Shown: positions 20,104-29,673, numbered from the stretch's first letter. The stretch: 64,000 nucleotides of DNA from Sideroxydans sp. (GCA_027310665.1 DAIDAJ010000105.1:1-64000), one strand, 5' to 3'. Made by a program: numbers and translations. Notes: generated by a model from the sequence alone, not told the origin.

Positions 20104-20730
20104 TCACTGGTAAAGCGCGGGAAACTGCTTGCGCAATTGCGTCAGCTTGGGCATGTCGTTGAACACGATGTAGGGCTGGTAGGGATGCAAGGCCAGATAG
20201 TTCTGGTGATGCTCTTCTGCCGGATAGAACTGTCGCAGCGGCACCACTTGGGTGACGATGGGCGCGGGAAAAACATGCGCCGCCGTGAGCTTGCCGATAT
20301 AGCTTTGCGCGGCCTGCAGCTGTTCGGTGCTGGTGTAAAAGATCGCGGACCGATACTGGCTGCCGGTATCGGGACCTTGGCGGTTCAGCTCGGTCGGGTC
20401 GTGCGCCACGCCGAAGAACACCTGCAGCAATTGCCGGTAAGTCACCCGCGCCGGATCGAAGCGAACCTGCACCGATTCCGCGTGTCCTGTGTTGCCTTCG
20501 CTCACCATTTCATAGTGCGCGGTGGACGCGTCTCCGCCGGCATATCCGGACACGACGCCGGTCACGCCTTTGACATGCTTGAACACCGCGTCCACGCCCC
20601 AGAAACAGCCCCCCGCAAACACCGCCGTCTGTTCGGCGGGTGCTGCGTTCGCATTCGGCAGGGCTGCGAGGCCCAGCACGAGACAGAGGATGCAGGACAA
20701 ATGACGGCTGACGGGTTTGATGGATATCAT
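20104..20730 (-). CDS. msrA: Peptide-methionine (S)-S-oxide reductase, with signal peptide
   Basis: AVFAGGCFWGVDAVFKHVKGVTGVVSGYAGG; N-terminal hydrophobic signal. Confidence 0.95.
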   Translation of the reverse strand: MISIKPVSRHLSCILCLVLGLAALPNANAAPAEQTAVFAGGCFWGVDAVFKHVKGVTGVVSGYAGGDASTAHYEMVSEGNTGHAESVQVRFDPARVTYRQLLQVFFGVAHDPTELNRQGPDTGSQYRSAIFYTSTEQLQAAQSYIGKLTAAHVFPAPIVTQVVPLRQFYPAEEHHQNYLALHPYQPYIVFNDMPKLTQLRKQFPALYQ

Positions 20731-20748
20731 GATGAGACTCCTTTTGAT

Positions 20749-22446
20749 CTAGCCGAAGGTGAAGGCAAACGCCTCCGCATCGGCATCCAGAAATTCGATG
20801 CGGAAGGTCAGGTTCCTGATCTTTCCGCTTTGTCGCACGAGCTGGTACAGGCGTTGTTCCTGTATCACCCCATAGCCTTCGGCGTCGGTGTCGGCACCGT
20901 GATCCTTGCCGGGGGCTCTTCCATCCAGGGTGACCCTGAAACGCACCGGCTTGCCGCTGTGCGAGCCCAATACCAGATGCAGGTCACGTCCGCGATAGCG
21001 GTAACTGATGGCGCCCCGGCCCGGCTGCAACAGCGCGGATTCCGGGCTGACCAGCCACGTGCCGCTGAGCGCCCATTGATCCGTCTCAAGCACGCGCGGA
21101 ATGCTATAGCGCCCCGGCGTATCGCGCCTGATCGCCTCGGGTGATACAAAATTCTCCTGACGTTTGTAGCCGAGATACGTCTCCGGGGATCGATCCACAT
21201 CCATTGCGGCCGCAGTCGCACCTGTTCCCGCGACCTGCACCAGGTCATCGTTCAAGGCCACGTCCCGATTCGCCTCCTTGAGCAAGGACTGGATCATCAA
21301 CTCGGTTTCCTGATACGCGCCTTCGCCGAAATGCTGATGGCGTATGCGCCCCTGGGCGTCGATCAGGTAATGTGCGGGCCAGTATTCGTTCCGGAACGCA
21401 TTCCAGATCACGTAATCGTTGTCGATCGCCACGGGGTATTTCACGCCCAGTTCGCGCACGGCCTGTTCGACGTTGTGCAAGTCTTTCTCGAAAGCGAACT
21501 CCGGTGCGTGCACGCCGACGATGACCAGACCCTGGGCCCGATATTTTTCGTCCCATGCCTTGAGGTATGGCAAGGTGCGCAGGCAGTTGATGCAGGAATA
21601 GGTCCAGAAATCCACCAGCACCACTTTGCCGCGCAACGTTTCTTCGCTCAGCGCCGGTGAGTTCAGCCATTGCGTTGCGCCATTCAAAGAGGGTGCCATG
21701 CCTGCTGCCGCGACCTCTGGCGCATCGGAACGCGGCGCCAGATGTTCGATCAGATGTTGCTCGGCAACCGTGGTATTTGCCGAAGTGAATTGCGCCAGAA
21801 ATCGCGTATCCCAGCTTGATGCGATCACGACGATGCCCGCCACCACCGCGACACCCAGCACACGCCTCACCCATTCTTCGACGCCGAAGCTGCGTTTCAT
21901 CCAGCCGATCACGCGGCCGCTGGCCAGCAACGCCACACCCAGAGAGGTCGCCGCACCGGCGGCAAACACCAGCAGCAGCAATGCGCTGTGCAGATTCGCG
22001 CCGTTCAGTGCCGCGCCCGCCAGCACCAGGCCCAAGATAGGCCCGGCGCAGGGCGCCCACAGGAAGCCGACAGCCACGCCCAGCAGCAGCGAACCTTTGA
22101 TGCTGCCCTGACTGTCGGCGCGTTGTTGCAGGCGACCTCCCAACACGACGAAAGGACGCATCATCCGTTCCGACCATGACGGGAAGATCAGCGCCAAGCC
22201 CAGCAGCAACAACAGCAGCATCGCCGCGTAGCGCCCGTATTGGTTCACTTCGACCAGCCACGCGCCGCCCACCGCAGCCAGGCTGGCCAGCACGGTGAAG
22301 GTCGCCGCCATGCCGAGCAGGATCGGCAGGCCGGAACGACGGAACGATCGCTCCGAACGCGCGAACACGAAAGGCAGCACCGGCAGCACGCAAGGACTCA
22401 GAATGGTGAGCACGCCGCCAAGCCAGGCGAGCAAAAAAATTAGCAT
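20749..22446 (-). CDS. DipZ-like cytochrome c biogenesis/thiol-disulfide protein (CcdA membrane domain, thioredoxin-like domain, C-terminal DipZ domain)
   Basis: SPCVLPVLPFVFARS CcdA region; VLVDFWTYSCINCLRTLPYLKAW thioredoxin-like motif; GYKRQENFVSPEAIRRDTPG. Confidence 0.92.
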   Translation of the reverse strand: MLIFLLAWLGGVLTILSPCVLPVLPFVFARSERSFRRSGLPILLGMAATFTVLASLAAVGGAWLVEVNQYGRYAAMLLLLLLGLALIFPSWSERMMRPFVVLGGRLQQRADSQGSIKGSLLLGVAVGFLWAPCAGPILGLVLAGAALNGANLHSALLLLVFAAGAATSLGVALLASGRVIGWMKRSFGVEEWVRRVLGVAVVAGIVVIASSWDTRFLAQFTSANTTVAEQHLIEHLAPRSDAPEVAAAGMAPSLNGATQWLNSPALSEETLRGKVVLVDFWTYSCINCLRTLPYLKAWDEKYRAQGLVIVGVHAPEFAFEKDLHNVEQAVRELGVKYPVAIDNDYVIWNAFRNEYWPAHYLIDAQGRIRHQHFGEGAYQETELMIQSLLKEANRDVALNDDLVQVAGTGATAAAMDVDRSPETYLGYKRQENFVSPEAIRRDTPGRYSIPRVLETDQWALSGTWLVSPESALLQPGRGAISYRYRGRDLHLVLGSHSGKPVRFRVTLDGRAPGKDHGADTDAEGYGVIQEQRLYQLVRQSGKIRNLTFRIEFLDADAEAFAFTFG

Positions 22447-22497
22447 GATGATTGTTCCTCGTTACCGGTAATTGTTGAATTGTCCATCGTGGCACAG

Positions 22498-22577
22498 CCG
22501 TTCGTGGTGAGCTTGGGGCCATTCATGGTTCGACAAGGCCTTTAGTCCTGAGCGCAGTCGAAGGATCACCACGAACG
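22498..22577. repeat. Palindromic intergenic repeat, family 2
   Basis: gccgttcgtggtga ... tcaccacgaacggc terminal inverted repeats; internal CCATTCATGGTTCGACA is shared with 62178-62330. Confidence 0.75.
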
Positions 22578-22612
22578 GCGGCGTATTTGTTAACTCACCA
22601 AGTGGCCGGGAT

Positions 22613-23146
22613 TTATTTAGGTCTGGGCACGAAGCGCAGCGCCACGGTGTTCATGCAGTAGCGCAGCCCGGTCGGTGCGGGACCGTCGTCGAACACATGG
22701 CCCAGATGCGAATCGCACAGGGTGCAGCGCACTTCGATGCGCGTCATGCCGAACATGCGATCCGTGATGTTGCGCACGTTCTCCGCCGCGATGGGCTGCC
22801 AGAAGCTGGGCCAGCCGGTGCCGGAATCGTATTTGGTGGCGGCGTCGAACAGTGCGTTGTCGCAGCACACGCAGCGATACAAACCGGGTTCGTGCCTGTC
22901 GTAGCCGGGCTGGGAGAACGCCCGCTCCGTGCCCTGCTGGCGCGTCACTTCGTAGGCCAGCGGCGACAGGCGTTGTTTCCACTCGGCATCCTTGTTCACT
23001 TTGGTCAGGGTGGCCGGCCCGAGCAGCTTGCCATCATCGGAATACTGCATCACGGTCACCTTGTCCGCGGACGCTCCTGCATTGGAACGTGCCGAATACG
23101 TCAAAGCCATACCGGATAAAGCCATCAAGAATTGTCTGCGTTGCAT
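22613..23146 (-). CDS. msrB: Peptide-methionine (R)-S-oxide reductase, Tat-like signal
   Basis: N-terminal MQRRQFLMALSGMAL; CVCCDNALFDAATKYDSGTGWPSFWQPI...RYCMNTVALRFVPR. Confidence 0.95.
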   Translation of the reverse strand: MQRRQFLMALSGMALTYSARSNAGASADKVTVMQYSDDGKLLGPATLTKVNKDAEWKQRLSPLAYEVTRQQGTERAFSQPGYDRHEPGLYRCVCCDNALFDAATKYDSGTGWPSFWQPIAAENVRNITDRMFGMTRIEVRCTLCDSHLGHVFDDGPAPTGLRYCMNTVALRFVPRPK

Positions 23147-23222
23147 GATGTTGCCTCCTGTGCATTAGTCTCGTTCGATAGGAGAACCCAAACCAGTTAT
23201 GATTCATCCATTCGCACGTATA

Positions 23223-23248
23223 TTCGAAGCTGCCCGATAAATAGTTAC
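23223..23248 (-). promoter_or_regulatory. Putative ECF promoter of msrB, GTAACT-N16-CGAA on the minus strand
   Basis: Plus strand TTCG(23223-23226)-N16-AGTTAC(23243-23248), matching the bufferin-operon promoter. Confidence 0.6.
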
Positions 23249-23267
23249 AAAAATCTCCGGGATCCTC

Positions 23268-23807
23268 GTGACGGAACAAAACGACAATCTGGAAACATTG
23301 ATGCGGCGGTCACTGGCCGGGGATCAGCGCGCCTACGCCGCGCTGTTGCATGAGACCACACGCCTGTTGCGCCCGTTCCTTGCCAAGCGCCTGAGTATCG
23401 CCGGTGAAGTTGATGACCTGATGCAGGAGATTCTGCTCTCCATCCATAAAGCCCGCCATACCTACGACGGCAATCGCCCTTACAAGCCCTGGGTGTATGC
23501 CATCGCCAAGTTCCGCCTGCAGGATCATCTGCGCGTCCATTATTCCGACCAGTTGCGCCATGCCCTCGATTTCGATGAACTCGAAGAATATTTGCTCGAG
23601 CCTGTAACCGAATCGTTGATGTCGTACGAATCCATCAGCGGGGAAGTGGATAAACTCCCCGAGAAACAGGCGATGATCCTGCGCTTCCTGCACCAGGACG
23701 GTTACACCGCCAGGGAAGTGGCCGAGAAGACCGGCATGACCGAGTCTGCGGTCAAGGTCGCTGCGCACCGCGCCTACAAGGTATTGAGAAAGAAGCTGGA
23801 AAGATAA
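23268..23807 (+). CDS. ECF-type RNA polymerase sigma factor
   Basis: 179 aa, GTG start; DDLMQEILLSIHKARHTYDGNRPYKPWVYAIAKFRLQDHLR; region 4 TAREVAEKTGMTESAVKVAAHRAYKVLRKKL. Confidence 0.93.
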   Translation: MTEQNDNLETLMRRSLAGDQRAYAALLHETTRLLRPFLAKRLSIAGEVDDLMQEILLSIHKARHTYDGNRPYKPWVYAIAKFRLQDHLRVHYSDQLRHALDFDELEEYLLEPVTESLMSYESISGEVDKLPEKQAMILRFLHQDGYTAREVAEKTGMTESAVKVAAHRAYKVLRKKLER

Positions 23808-24442
23808 TGGCAAATATCGACGATCTCGTGACGACACTTGCGCAGGATGCGGCGGCGGTAAAGCCTGCGCCGCACCCGTTCTTGCTGTGCTTCCAATGGA
23901 TGGGCGCGGCGGCAGTCTACCTTGCGCTCGCGCTGGCGATCTCCGGACCGCGTCCGGACCTGCTCGATCGCTTCCACCAGACCTGGTTCGCCGCCGAGAT
24001 CGCCGCGCTGCTCGGCGTATTCATCGTCACCTCGCTCAGCACCGCCTTGCTGGCATTTCCCGACCTGCACCAGAAGCGCCGCCTGGCCTTCGCACCCGTC
24101 GCCGCTTTCGCGCTGTTCGTGGGTGTCATGTTCCTTGCCTGGCGGGCCGACAACCCGCCCTCGCCGTTGCCGGTACACAGCTTCGAGTGCACCCTCAGCA
24201 TCGCGCTGATGACGCTGCTGCCCGCGGCATGGGCGTTCTATTCCCTGCGCAGATTTGCCAGCACACACTACCGGCTCGCCGGCAGTACGGCCCTGCTCTC
24301 TGCTTTCAGCGTAGGGGCACTGTGGCTGCGGCTGCACGAAGATACGAACTCCATTGCGCATCTGGTCGAGTGGCACTACTTGCCCATGCTCGTCATCGGG
24401 CTGGCAGGGCTGTGGCTGGGGAAAGTGCTGTTGAAATGGTGA
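23807..24442 (+). CDS. DUF1109 (NrsF-like) integral-membrane anti-sigma factor
   Basis: Start overlaps sigma stop; six apparent TM segments, SFECTLSIALMTLLPAAWAFYSLRR and EWHYLPMLVIGLAGLWLG typical of DUF1109. Confidence 0.88.
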   Translation: MANIDDLVTTLAQDAAAVKPAPHPFLLCFQWMGAAAVYLALALAISGPRPDLLDRFHQTWFAAEIAALLGVFIVTSLSTALLAFPDLHQKRRLAFAPVAAFALFVGVMFLAWRADNPPSPLPVHSFECTLSIALMTLLPAAWAFYSLRRFASTHYRLAGSTALLSAFSVGALWLRLHEDTNSIAHLVEWHYLPMLVIGLAGLWLGKVLLKW

Positions 24443-24615
24443 GCGCCGGAATAGCCTGAATAGTCAGCGATTTGTGCCGCACATCGGGCCGCCATCCCCC
24501 AAAATCCCCATGGCCGGCAAAAAAACAACCTTTCAGGTGCATTTAGATTTGTCCAATGCCTTCCATACCTGTACATTGGGGGCTCAAGCTATATGGCTGG
24601 TGTGGTAATGACCCT

Positions 24616-24870
24616 ATGAAAGAAATCCTGCAATACCTGAAAGCTCATGGCGAACGGCTCGATACCGACATCGCCGAAGCGACAGGAATCTCGCTTGCCA
24701 AGGTGCGGCTCCATCTGTCGGAACTTGCAGCCAAAGGCGAGATCATGGTGTGCCACTCGACCAAGTTCGAAAAGGGCAAGAAAATCGAAGGTATCAGTTG
24801 CCGCCTGGCCGGGTTCATTCCTCCGGCAGCACCCGGCCGAAAATCGAAGTCGCAGCTGAAGTTGTCATAA
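24616..24870 (+). CDS. Small winged-helix transcriptional regulator (FaeA/ArsR-like)
   Basis: MKEILQYLKAHGERLDTDIAEATGISLAKVRLHLSELAAKGEIMVCHSTKFEKGKKIEG. Confidence 0.7.
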   Translation: MKEILQYLKAHGERLDTDIAEATGISLAKVRLHLSELAAKGEIMVCHSTKFEKGKKIEGISCRLAGFIPPAAPGRKSKSQLKLS

Positions 24871-25004
24871 TTCTCCGCACCGCCTTTCCCCGCAGTCATT
24901 ACTGCTCCAGCCTGTATGGTTTTCCGGCGTAGCGGTTCCTGCGACCGGTACATGCGCATGCGTGTCCTGATATAGTTATATCAACTCTCAGCAGGCCAGC
25001 AGCC

Positions 25005-25373
25005 ATGACCAGACATACCACTCCCGATCACGCACGGCTCGACCGCGTCGTCGCCGAAGCGCGCAAGCAGCGCGAACTGCGCGAGGCAGGATACCGCGAA
25101 CGGGCGCTCAAATTGTTTCCCTGGATCTGCGGGCGCTGCGGGCGCGAGTTTTCCGGCGCCCGACTGCGCGAACTGACCGTGCATCACAAAGACCACAACC
25201 ACGACAACAACCCGCTGGATGGAAGCAACTGGGAGTTGCTATGCCTGTACTGTCACGATAACGAGCACTCGCGCGTGATGGACGAGGTGGTCAGGGACAG
25301 GGGATCGGAGAATCACGGCACGGCCACCCATAATCCCTTCGCGGACCTCAAGTCGCTGCTGAACAAGAAGTAG
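25005..25373 (+). CDS. yajD: YajD-family HNH nuclease
   Basis: WICGRCGREFSGARLRELTVHHKDHNHDNNPLDGSNWELLCLYCHDNEH. Confidence 0.9.
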   Translation: MTRHTTPDHARLDRVVAEARKQRELREAGYRERALKLFPWICGRCGREFSGARLRELTVHHKDHNHDNNPLDGSNWELLCLYCHDNEHSRVMDEVVRDRGSENHGTATHNPFADLKSLLNKK

Positions 25374-25541
25374 ATTTCTTATAGTTGGCGCCTGCCTGTA
25401 TTTCGAACCACACGCCGAATTGCCGACAAAAACTTTTTCTTGCCAATGGCCTACGTATTTGCATCAGCAGTGCCGATAACTGCATCTCCATATAATCAGT
25501 GCATGTACCTTTACTTCCATTTCCGGCTGCTGAACTAGCTC

Positions 25542-27389
25542 ATGACCCCATCCCTGCTCACCAATGCCGAACTGTATCGCTGCGCATTTGAGGGGATGTG
25601 CGATCCTATCCTGCTGCTCAAGGACGGCCGTTTCGTGGACTGCAACGCCGCCACCCTGAAAATGCTCGGGGGCATCACAAAATCCCAGCTCATCGATCGC
25701 ACCCCCGGCGACATCTCGCCCGCATATCAACCCGATGGCCGCACCTCCGCCGATAAAGCCGAAGCAACGATCGCGATCGCCATGAGGGAGGGCTTCCACC
25801 GCTTCGAATGGATGCATGCGCGCGCCGACGGCTCGGAGTTCCTGGTCGAGATATCGCTGACACCGATCACGGTCGGCAGCGAGGTGGTCCTGCTCACGCT
25901 CTGGCGCGACATCACCGAACGCAAACAGGCCGAGAGGTTCGAACAGTTTCGCAGCCATGTGCTGGAACTGCTGGCCGGCGATCAACCGCTCCCCGTTATT
26001 CTTGAAGCCATCGTGCGGGGAGTGGAACAGCTTGATTCCGCCATGCTTTGCACTATCCTTTTGCTGGACAAAGATGGAAAACGCCTGAAAACGGGCGCAG
26101 CCCCGAGCCTGCCCGATTTCTACAACAGGGCCATCGAGAGCGTCGAGATAGGCGTCGGCGTGGGCTCCTGCGGAACGGCTGCCTTTACCGGCGAACGCGT
26201 CATCGTCGACGACATCGCAACGCATGCTTATTGGGCTCCCTTCACGGAACTGGCGGCCCAAGCCAAATTGGGAGCCTGCTGGTCCCAGCCTATCCGCAGC
26301 TCCACCGGCCAGGTCCTGGGCACCTTCGCCATCTATCATCATGAAGCCCACAGGCCTGCGGAATCCGACCTGCACCTGATCGAGCAGACTGCGCATCTCG
26401 CCAGCATCGCCATCGAGCGCAGCGTCGCAGCCGAAAAATTGCGCGACAGCGAGGCCCACTATCGCCTGCTCACGGAAGATGCGCTGGACGTGATCTGGAA
26501 GACCGACAGCGAACTGCGCATGACCTACATCAGCCCCGCGGATGAACGGCTCAGGGGCTACAGGGCGGATGAAGTGGTGGGCCATCATGTGTTTGAATTG
26601 TTCACCGACGAGGGGATCGCAACTGCCAAGGAGATCATGCGCCAGCGGAAGGCGATTGGATCACCGGCGGCCCAGGCGGATTTCATCAATTTCGAGGCAC
26701 AGCATCGCTGCAAGGACGGCAGGACCATCTGGGGGGAGATCTTTTCCACGGCCGTATTCGACGAACAGGGCGCGATCACCGGATATCACGGCATCACCCG
26801 GGAGATCAGCAAACGCAAGCAAATGGAAGAACAAGTGCGCCAGCTGGCGTTCCATGATTCGCTCACCAACCTGCCGAACCGTCGCCTGCTATACGACCGG
26901 CTGAAGCAGTCCATGGCCGCAAGCAAGCGCAGCGGCTGCCATAACGCGGTGATGTTCCTGGACCTGGACAACTTCAAGCCGCTGAACGACGCACACGGAC
27001 ACGAGGCGGGCGATCTGCTGCTGATCATCGCGGCGGATCGCCTGAAGAGATCGGTCCGCGAAATCGACACTGTTGCGCGCTTCGGCGGCGATGAGTTCGT
27101 TGTGGTGCTCAACGAACTGGATGCAGACAGGGCCGCCTCCACGGCACTGGCCGGCAACGTTGCCGAAAAGATCCGGGCCGCCTTGTCGGCGCCCTATCTG
27201 CTGACCATCAGCAAGGACGGGAAAACGGATATCGTGGTCGAGCATCGCTGCACGGTCAGCATCGGCGTGGTGGTGTTCATCAACCACGAAGTGAACCAGG
27301 ACGACATCCTGAAGTGGGCCGACGCGACGATGTATCTGGCCAAAGAGCAAGGACGCAACATGATCTGTTTCTTCGAGGGTGAAATCTGA
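25542..27389 (+). CDS. PAS-GAF-PAS-GGDEF sensor diguanylate cyclase
   Basis: PAS ... TERKQAE; GAF-like region; RFGGDEFVVVLNEL active GGDEF motif. Confidence 0.92.
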   Translation: MTPSLLTNAELYRCAFEGMCDPILLLKDGRFVDCNAATLKMLGGITKSQLIDRTPGDISPAYQPDGRTSADKAEATIAIAMREGFHRFEWMHARADGSEFLVEISLTPITVGSEVVLLTLWRDITERKQAERFEQFRSHVLELLAGDQPLPVILEAIVRGVEQLDSAMLCTILLLDKDGKRLKTGAAPSLPDFYNRAIESVEIGVGVGSCGTAAFTGERVIVDDIATHAYWAPFTELAAQAKLGACWSQPIRSSTGQVLGTFAIYHHEAHRPAESDLHLIEQTAHLASIAIERSVAAEKLRDSEAHYRLLTEDALDVIWKTDSELRMTYISPADERLRGYRADEVVGHHVFELFTDEGIATAKEIMRQRKAIGSPAAQADFINFEAQHRCKDGRTIWGEIFSTAVFDEQGAITGYHGITREISKRKQMEEQVRQLAFHDSLTNLPNRRLLYDRLKQSMAASKRSGCHNAVMFLDLDNFKPLNDAHGHEAGDLLLIIAADRLKRSVREIDTVARFGGDEFVVVLNELDADRAASTALAGNVAEKIRAALSAPYLLTISKDGKTDIVVEHRCTVSIGVVVFINHEVNQDDILKWADATMYLAKEQGRNMICFFEGEI

Positions 27390-27481
27390 GCGTCTGCGCT
27401 GCATTTTTTTACTTTGCATTTAAACTCGCCACACTGACGCCCATTCCGCGTTGACCCAACCTCAACCACAAGGACGAACCC

Positions 27482-28636
27482 ATGCAGAACTTCACCTTCC
27501 ATAACCCGACACGCATCCTCTTCGGCAAGGGCCGCATCGCCGACATTGCGCGCGAGATTCCGGCCGGTGCGCGCGTGCTGATCACCTACGGCAGCGGCAG
27601 CGTCGTCAGGACCGGCACGCTCGCCGAAGTGAAGGCAGCGCTCAAGGGCTATACGGTCTTCGAGTTTTCCGGCATCGAGCCCAACCCGACCTATGAAACA
27701 CTGATGCAGGCGGTCGAACTCGCGCGTCGCGAGAAGATCGATTTCCTGCTCGCCGTCGGCGGCGGTTCGGTGATCGACGGCACCAAATTCATTGCCGCCG
27801 CCGTTCCCTTTGCGGGCGATCCCTGGGACATCCTCGCCAAGCAGGCGAAGGTCAGGAGCGCGATCCCTTTCGGCTGCGTGCTCACGCTGTCCGCGACCGG
27901 CTCCGAGATGAACAACGGCGCCGTAGTGACGCGGCGCGCCAGCGACGACAAGCTGGTCTTTCTCAGCTCGCACGTCTTCCCGCGCTTTTCCGTACTCGAT
28001 CCAGTCAAGACCTTCACCCTGCCGCCGCGCCAGGTCGCCAACGGCGTGGTCGATGCCTTCGTGCATGTGATCGAGCAATACCTCACCTACCCGGTCGACG
28101 CCAAGGTGCAGGACCGCTTTGCCGAGGGACTGCTGCTGACGCTGATCGAAGAAGGGCCGAAGGCATTGCAGGAACCGGAGAATTATTCGGTGCGCGCCAA
28201 CCTGATGTGGACCGCGACGCTGGCACTCAACGGCCTGATCGGCGCCGGCGTGCCGCAGGATTGGGCGACCCACATGCTCGGGCACGAACTCACCGTTCTG
28301 CACGGACTCGATCACGCCCAGACCCTGGCCGTGATACTCCCCGCCATGCTGCAGATGAGGCGCGAAGAAAAGCGCGAGAAATTATTGCAGTATGCCGATC
28401 GAGTCTGGGGATTGCGCGAAGGCAACGCGGATACGCGCATCGACCAGGCCATCGAGCACACCCGCCGCTTCTTCGAATCGCTGCAGGTCCCGACGCGGCT
28501 CTCGGGCTACGGCATCAGCGCCGATGCCATCCCGGCACTGGTCGCCCAATTGCAGCGGCACGGCGCGGTTGCGCTGGGCGAACATCAGGATTTCGACATC
28601 CGGCGTTCGCAGCGAGTGTACGAACTGGCTGCCTGA
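27482..28636 (+). CDS. Iron-containing alcohol dehydrogenase (YqhD-like)
   Basis: NFTFHNPTRILFGKG; LAVGGGSVIDGTKFIA; AHMLGHELT-type metal site (THMLGHELTVLHGLDHAQTLAVILPAM). Confidence 0.92.
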   Translation: MQNFTFHNPTRILFGKGRIADIAREIPAGARVLITYGSGSVVRTGTLAEVKAALKGYTVFEFSGIEPNPTYETLMQAVELARREKIDFLLAVGGGSVIDGTKFIAAAVPFAGDPWDILAKQAKVRSAIPFGCVLTLSATGSEMNNGAVVTRRASDDKLVFLSSHVFPRFSVLDPVKTFTLPPRQVANGVVDAFVHVIEQYLTYPVDAKVQDRFAEGLLLTLIEEGPKALQEPENYSVRANLMWTATLALNGLIGAGVPQDWATHMLGHELTVLHGLDHAQTLAVILPAMLQMRREEKREKLLQYADRVWGLREGNADTRIDQAIEHTRRFFESLQVPTRLSGYGISADAIPALVAQLQRHGAVALGEHQDFDIRRSQRVYELAA

Positions 28637-28681
28637 ATCTATTGATCTTTCCGTAATCGGTGACACATGATTCTGCGAGCT

Positions 28682-28854
28682 ACCGTCATTCCGGCGCAGG
28701 CCGGAATCCAGGCAGTTGACATAGCCCCACGCAGTGGGACGACACCCTCAATATGGTTTTGTCCGCTACGCGGTATTATTTGACGGGCTGGATTCCGGCC
28801 TTCGCCGGAATGACGGAGTAACAGGTTTCGCATGTTGTCGCCAATTCTGGAAAC
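28682..28854. repeat. dRS3-like composite palindromic repeat, copy 1
   Basis: CGTCATTCCGGCGCAGGCCGGAATCCAG ... CCCCACGCAGTGGGAC ... GTCCGCTACGCGG ... CTGGATTCCGGCCTTCGCCGGAATGACG ... GTTGTCGCCAATTCTGGAAAC. Confidence 0.85.
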
Positions 28855-28855
28855 A

Positions 28856-29671
28856 TCAAGAATTCGGCACCGGCGCATATGGTTTGACCGCCTGTTCCGA
28901 CCACTCCCACAGGCGCTGCGCCAGTTCCTGATCAAGCCCCTGCACCGCTGCCGTCGCCGCGGTGCAATTGCTGAAATATCTTCCCGTCACTTTTTCCACT
29001 TCCGGTGAAGTCGCCAGACACACCGAAGTCCGCGCACCGCTCGCCGCCGAGTCCCCCTGCATGCTGAAAGCCGCATGTAACAGCTTGGTGCCGACCACGC
29101 CCGGATGCAGGCTGTTCGACGTGAGCCAGGGCGCGCGCCGCGCCAGTTCGTTCGCAAACAGCATGTTGGCCAGCTTGGAATCGGCATAAGCCTGGTAGCC
29201 GTCGAATTTTTTCCCGCCGCCCATGTCGTCAAGCGAGATATGCCCGTTCTTGTGCACCATCGAACTGACCGTGACCACGCGCGGTGCTTCCGACTTCCTC
29301 AGCAGCGGCAACAAAAGGTTGGTGAGCAGGAAATGCGCAAGATGATTCACCGCCAGCGTCATCTCGAAACCGTCGCGCGAGGTCTTGCGTTCGGTCATGT
29401 AAACCCCGGCATTGTTGATCAGAACATCCAGCCGCGGCAGGTGCGCGGACAGGTCCTGCGCCATCCGCGCCACGGCGGCCAGGTCGCCCAGATCGGCACA
29501 GGCTGTCTCCAATGGCGCATTGGGTGCAACGGCATGCACGGCATCCATGGCACTCCTCGCCTTCTTCTGGTTGCGCCCATGCAGCACCAGTTCATGTCCC
29601 TGCCGCGCCAGCGCCTTTGCGGTTTCCAGGCCGATGCCGTCGGTCGCTCCGGTGATGAGTATCGTCTTCAT
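28856..29671 (-). CDS. Short-chain dehydrogenase/reductase (retinol-dehydrogenase-like)
   Basis: MKTILITGATDGIGLETAKALARQGHELVLHGRN; NNAGVYM; YADSKLANMLFANEL. Confidence 0.9.
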   Translation of the reverse strand: MKTILITGATDGIGLETAKALARQGHELVLHGRNQKKARSAMDAVHAVAPNAPLETACADLGDLAAVARMAQDLSAHLPRLDVLINNAGVYMTERKTSRDGFEMTLAVNHLAHFLLTNLLLPLLRKSEAPRVVTVSSMVHKNGHISLDDMGGGKKFDGYQAYADSKLANMLFANELARRAPWLTSNSLHPGVVGTKLLHAAFSMQGDSAASGARTSVCLATSPEVEKVTGRYFSNCTAATAAVQGLDQELAQRLWEWSEQAVKPYAPVPNS

Positions 29672-29673
29672 GC

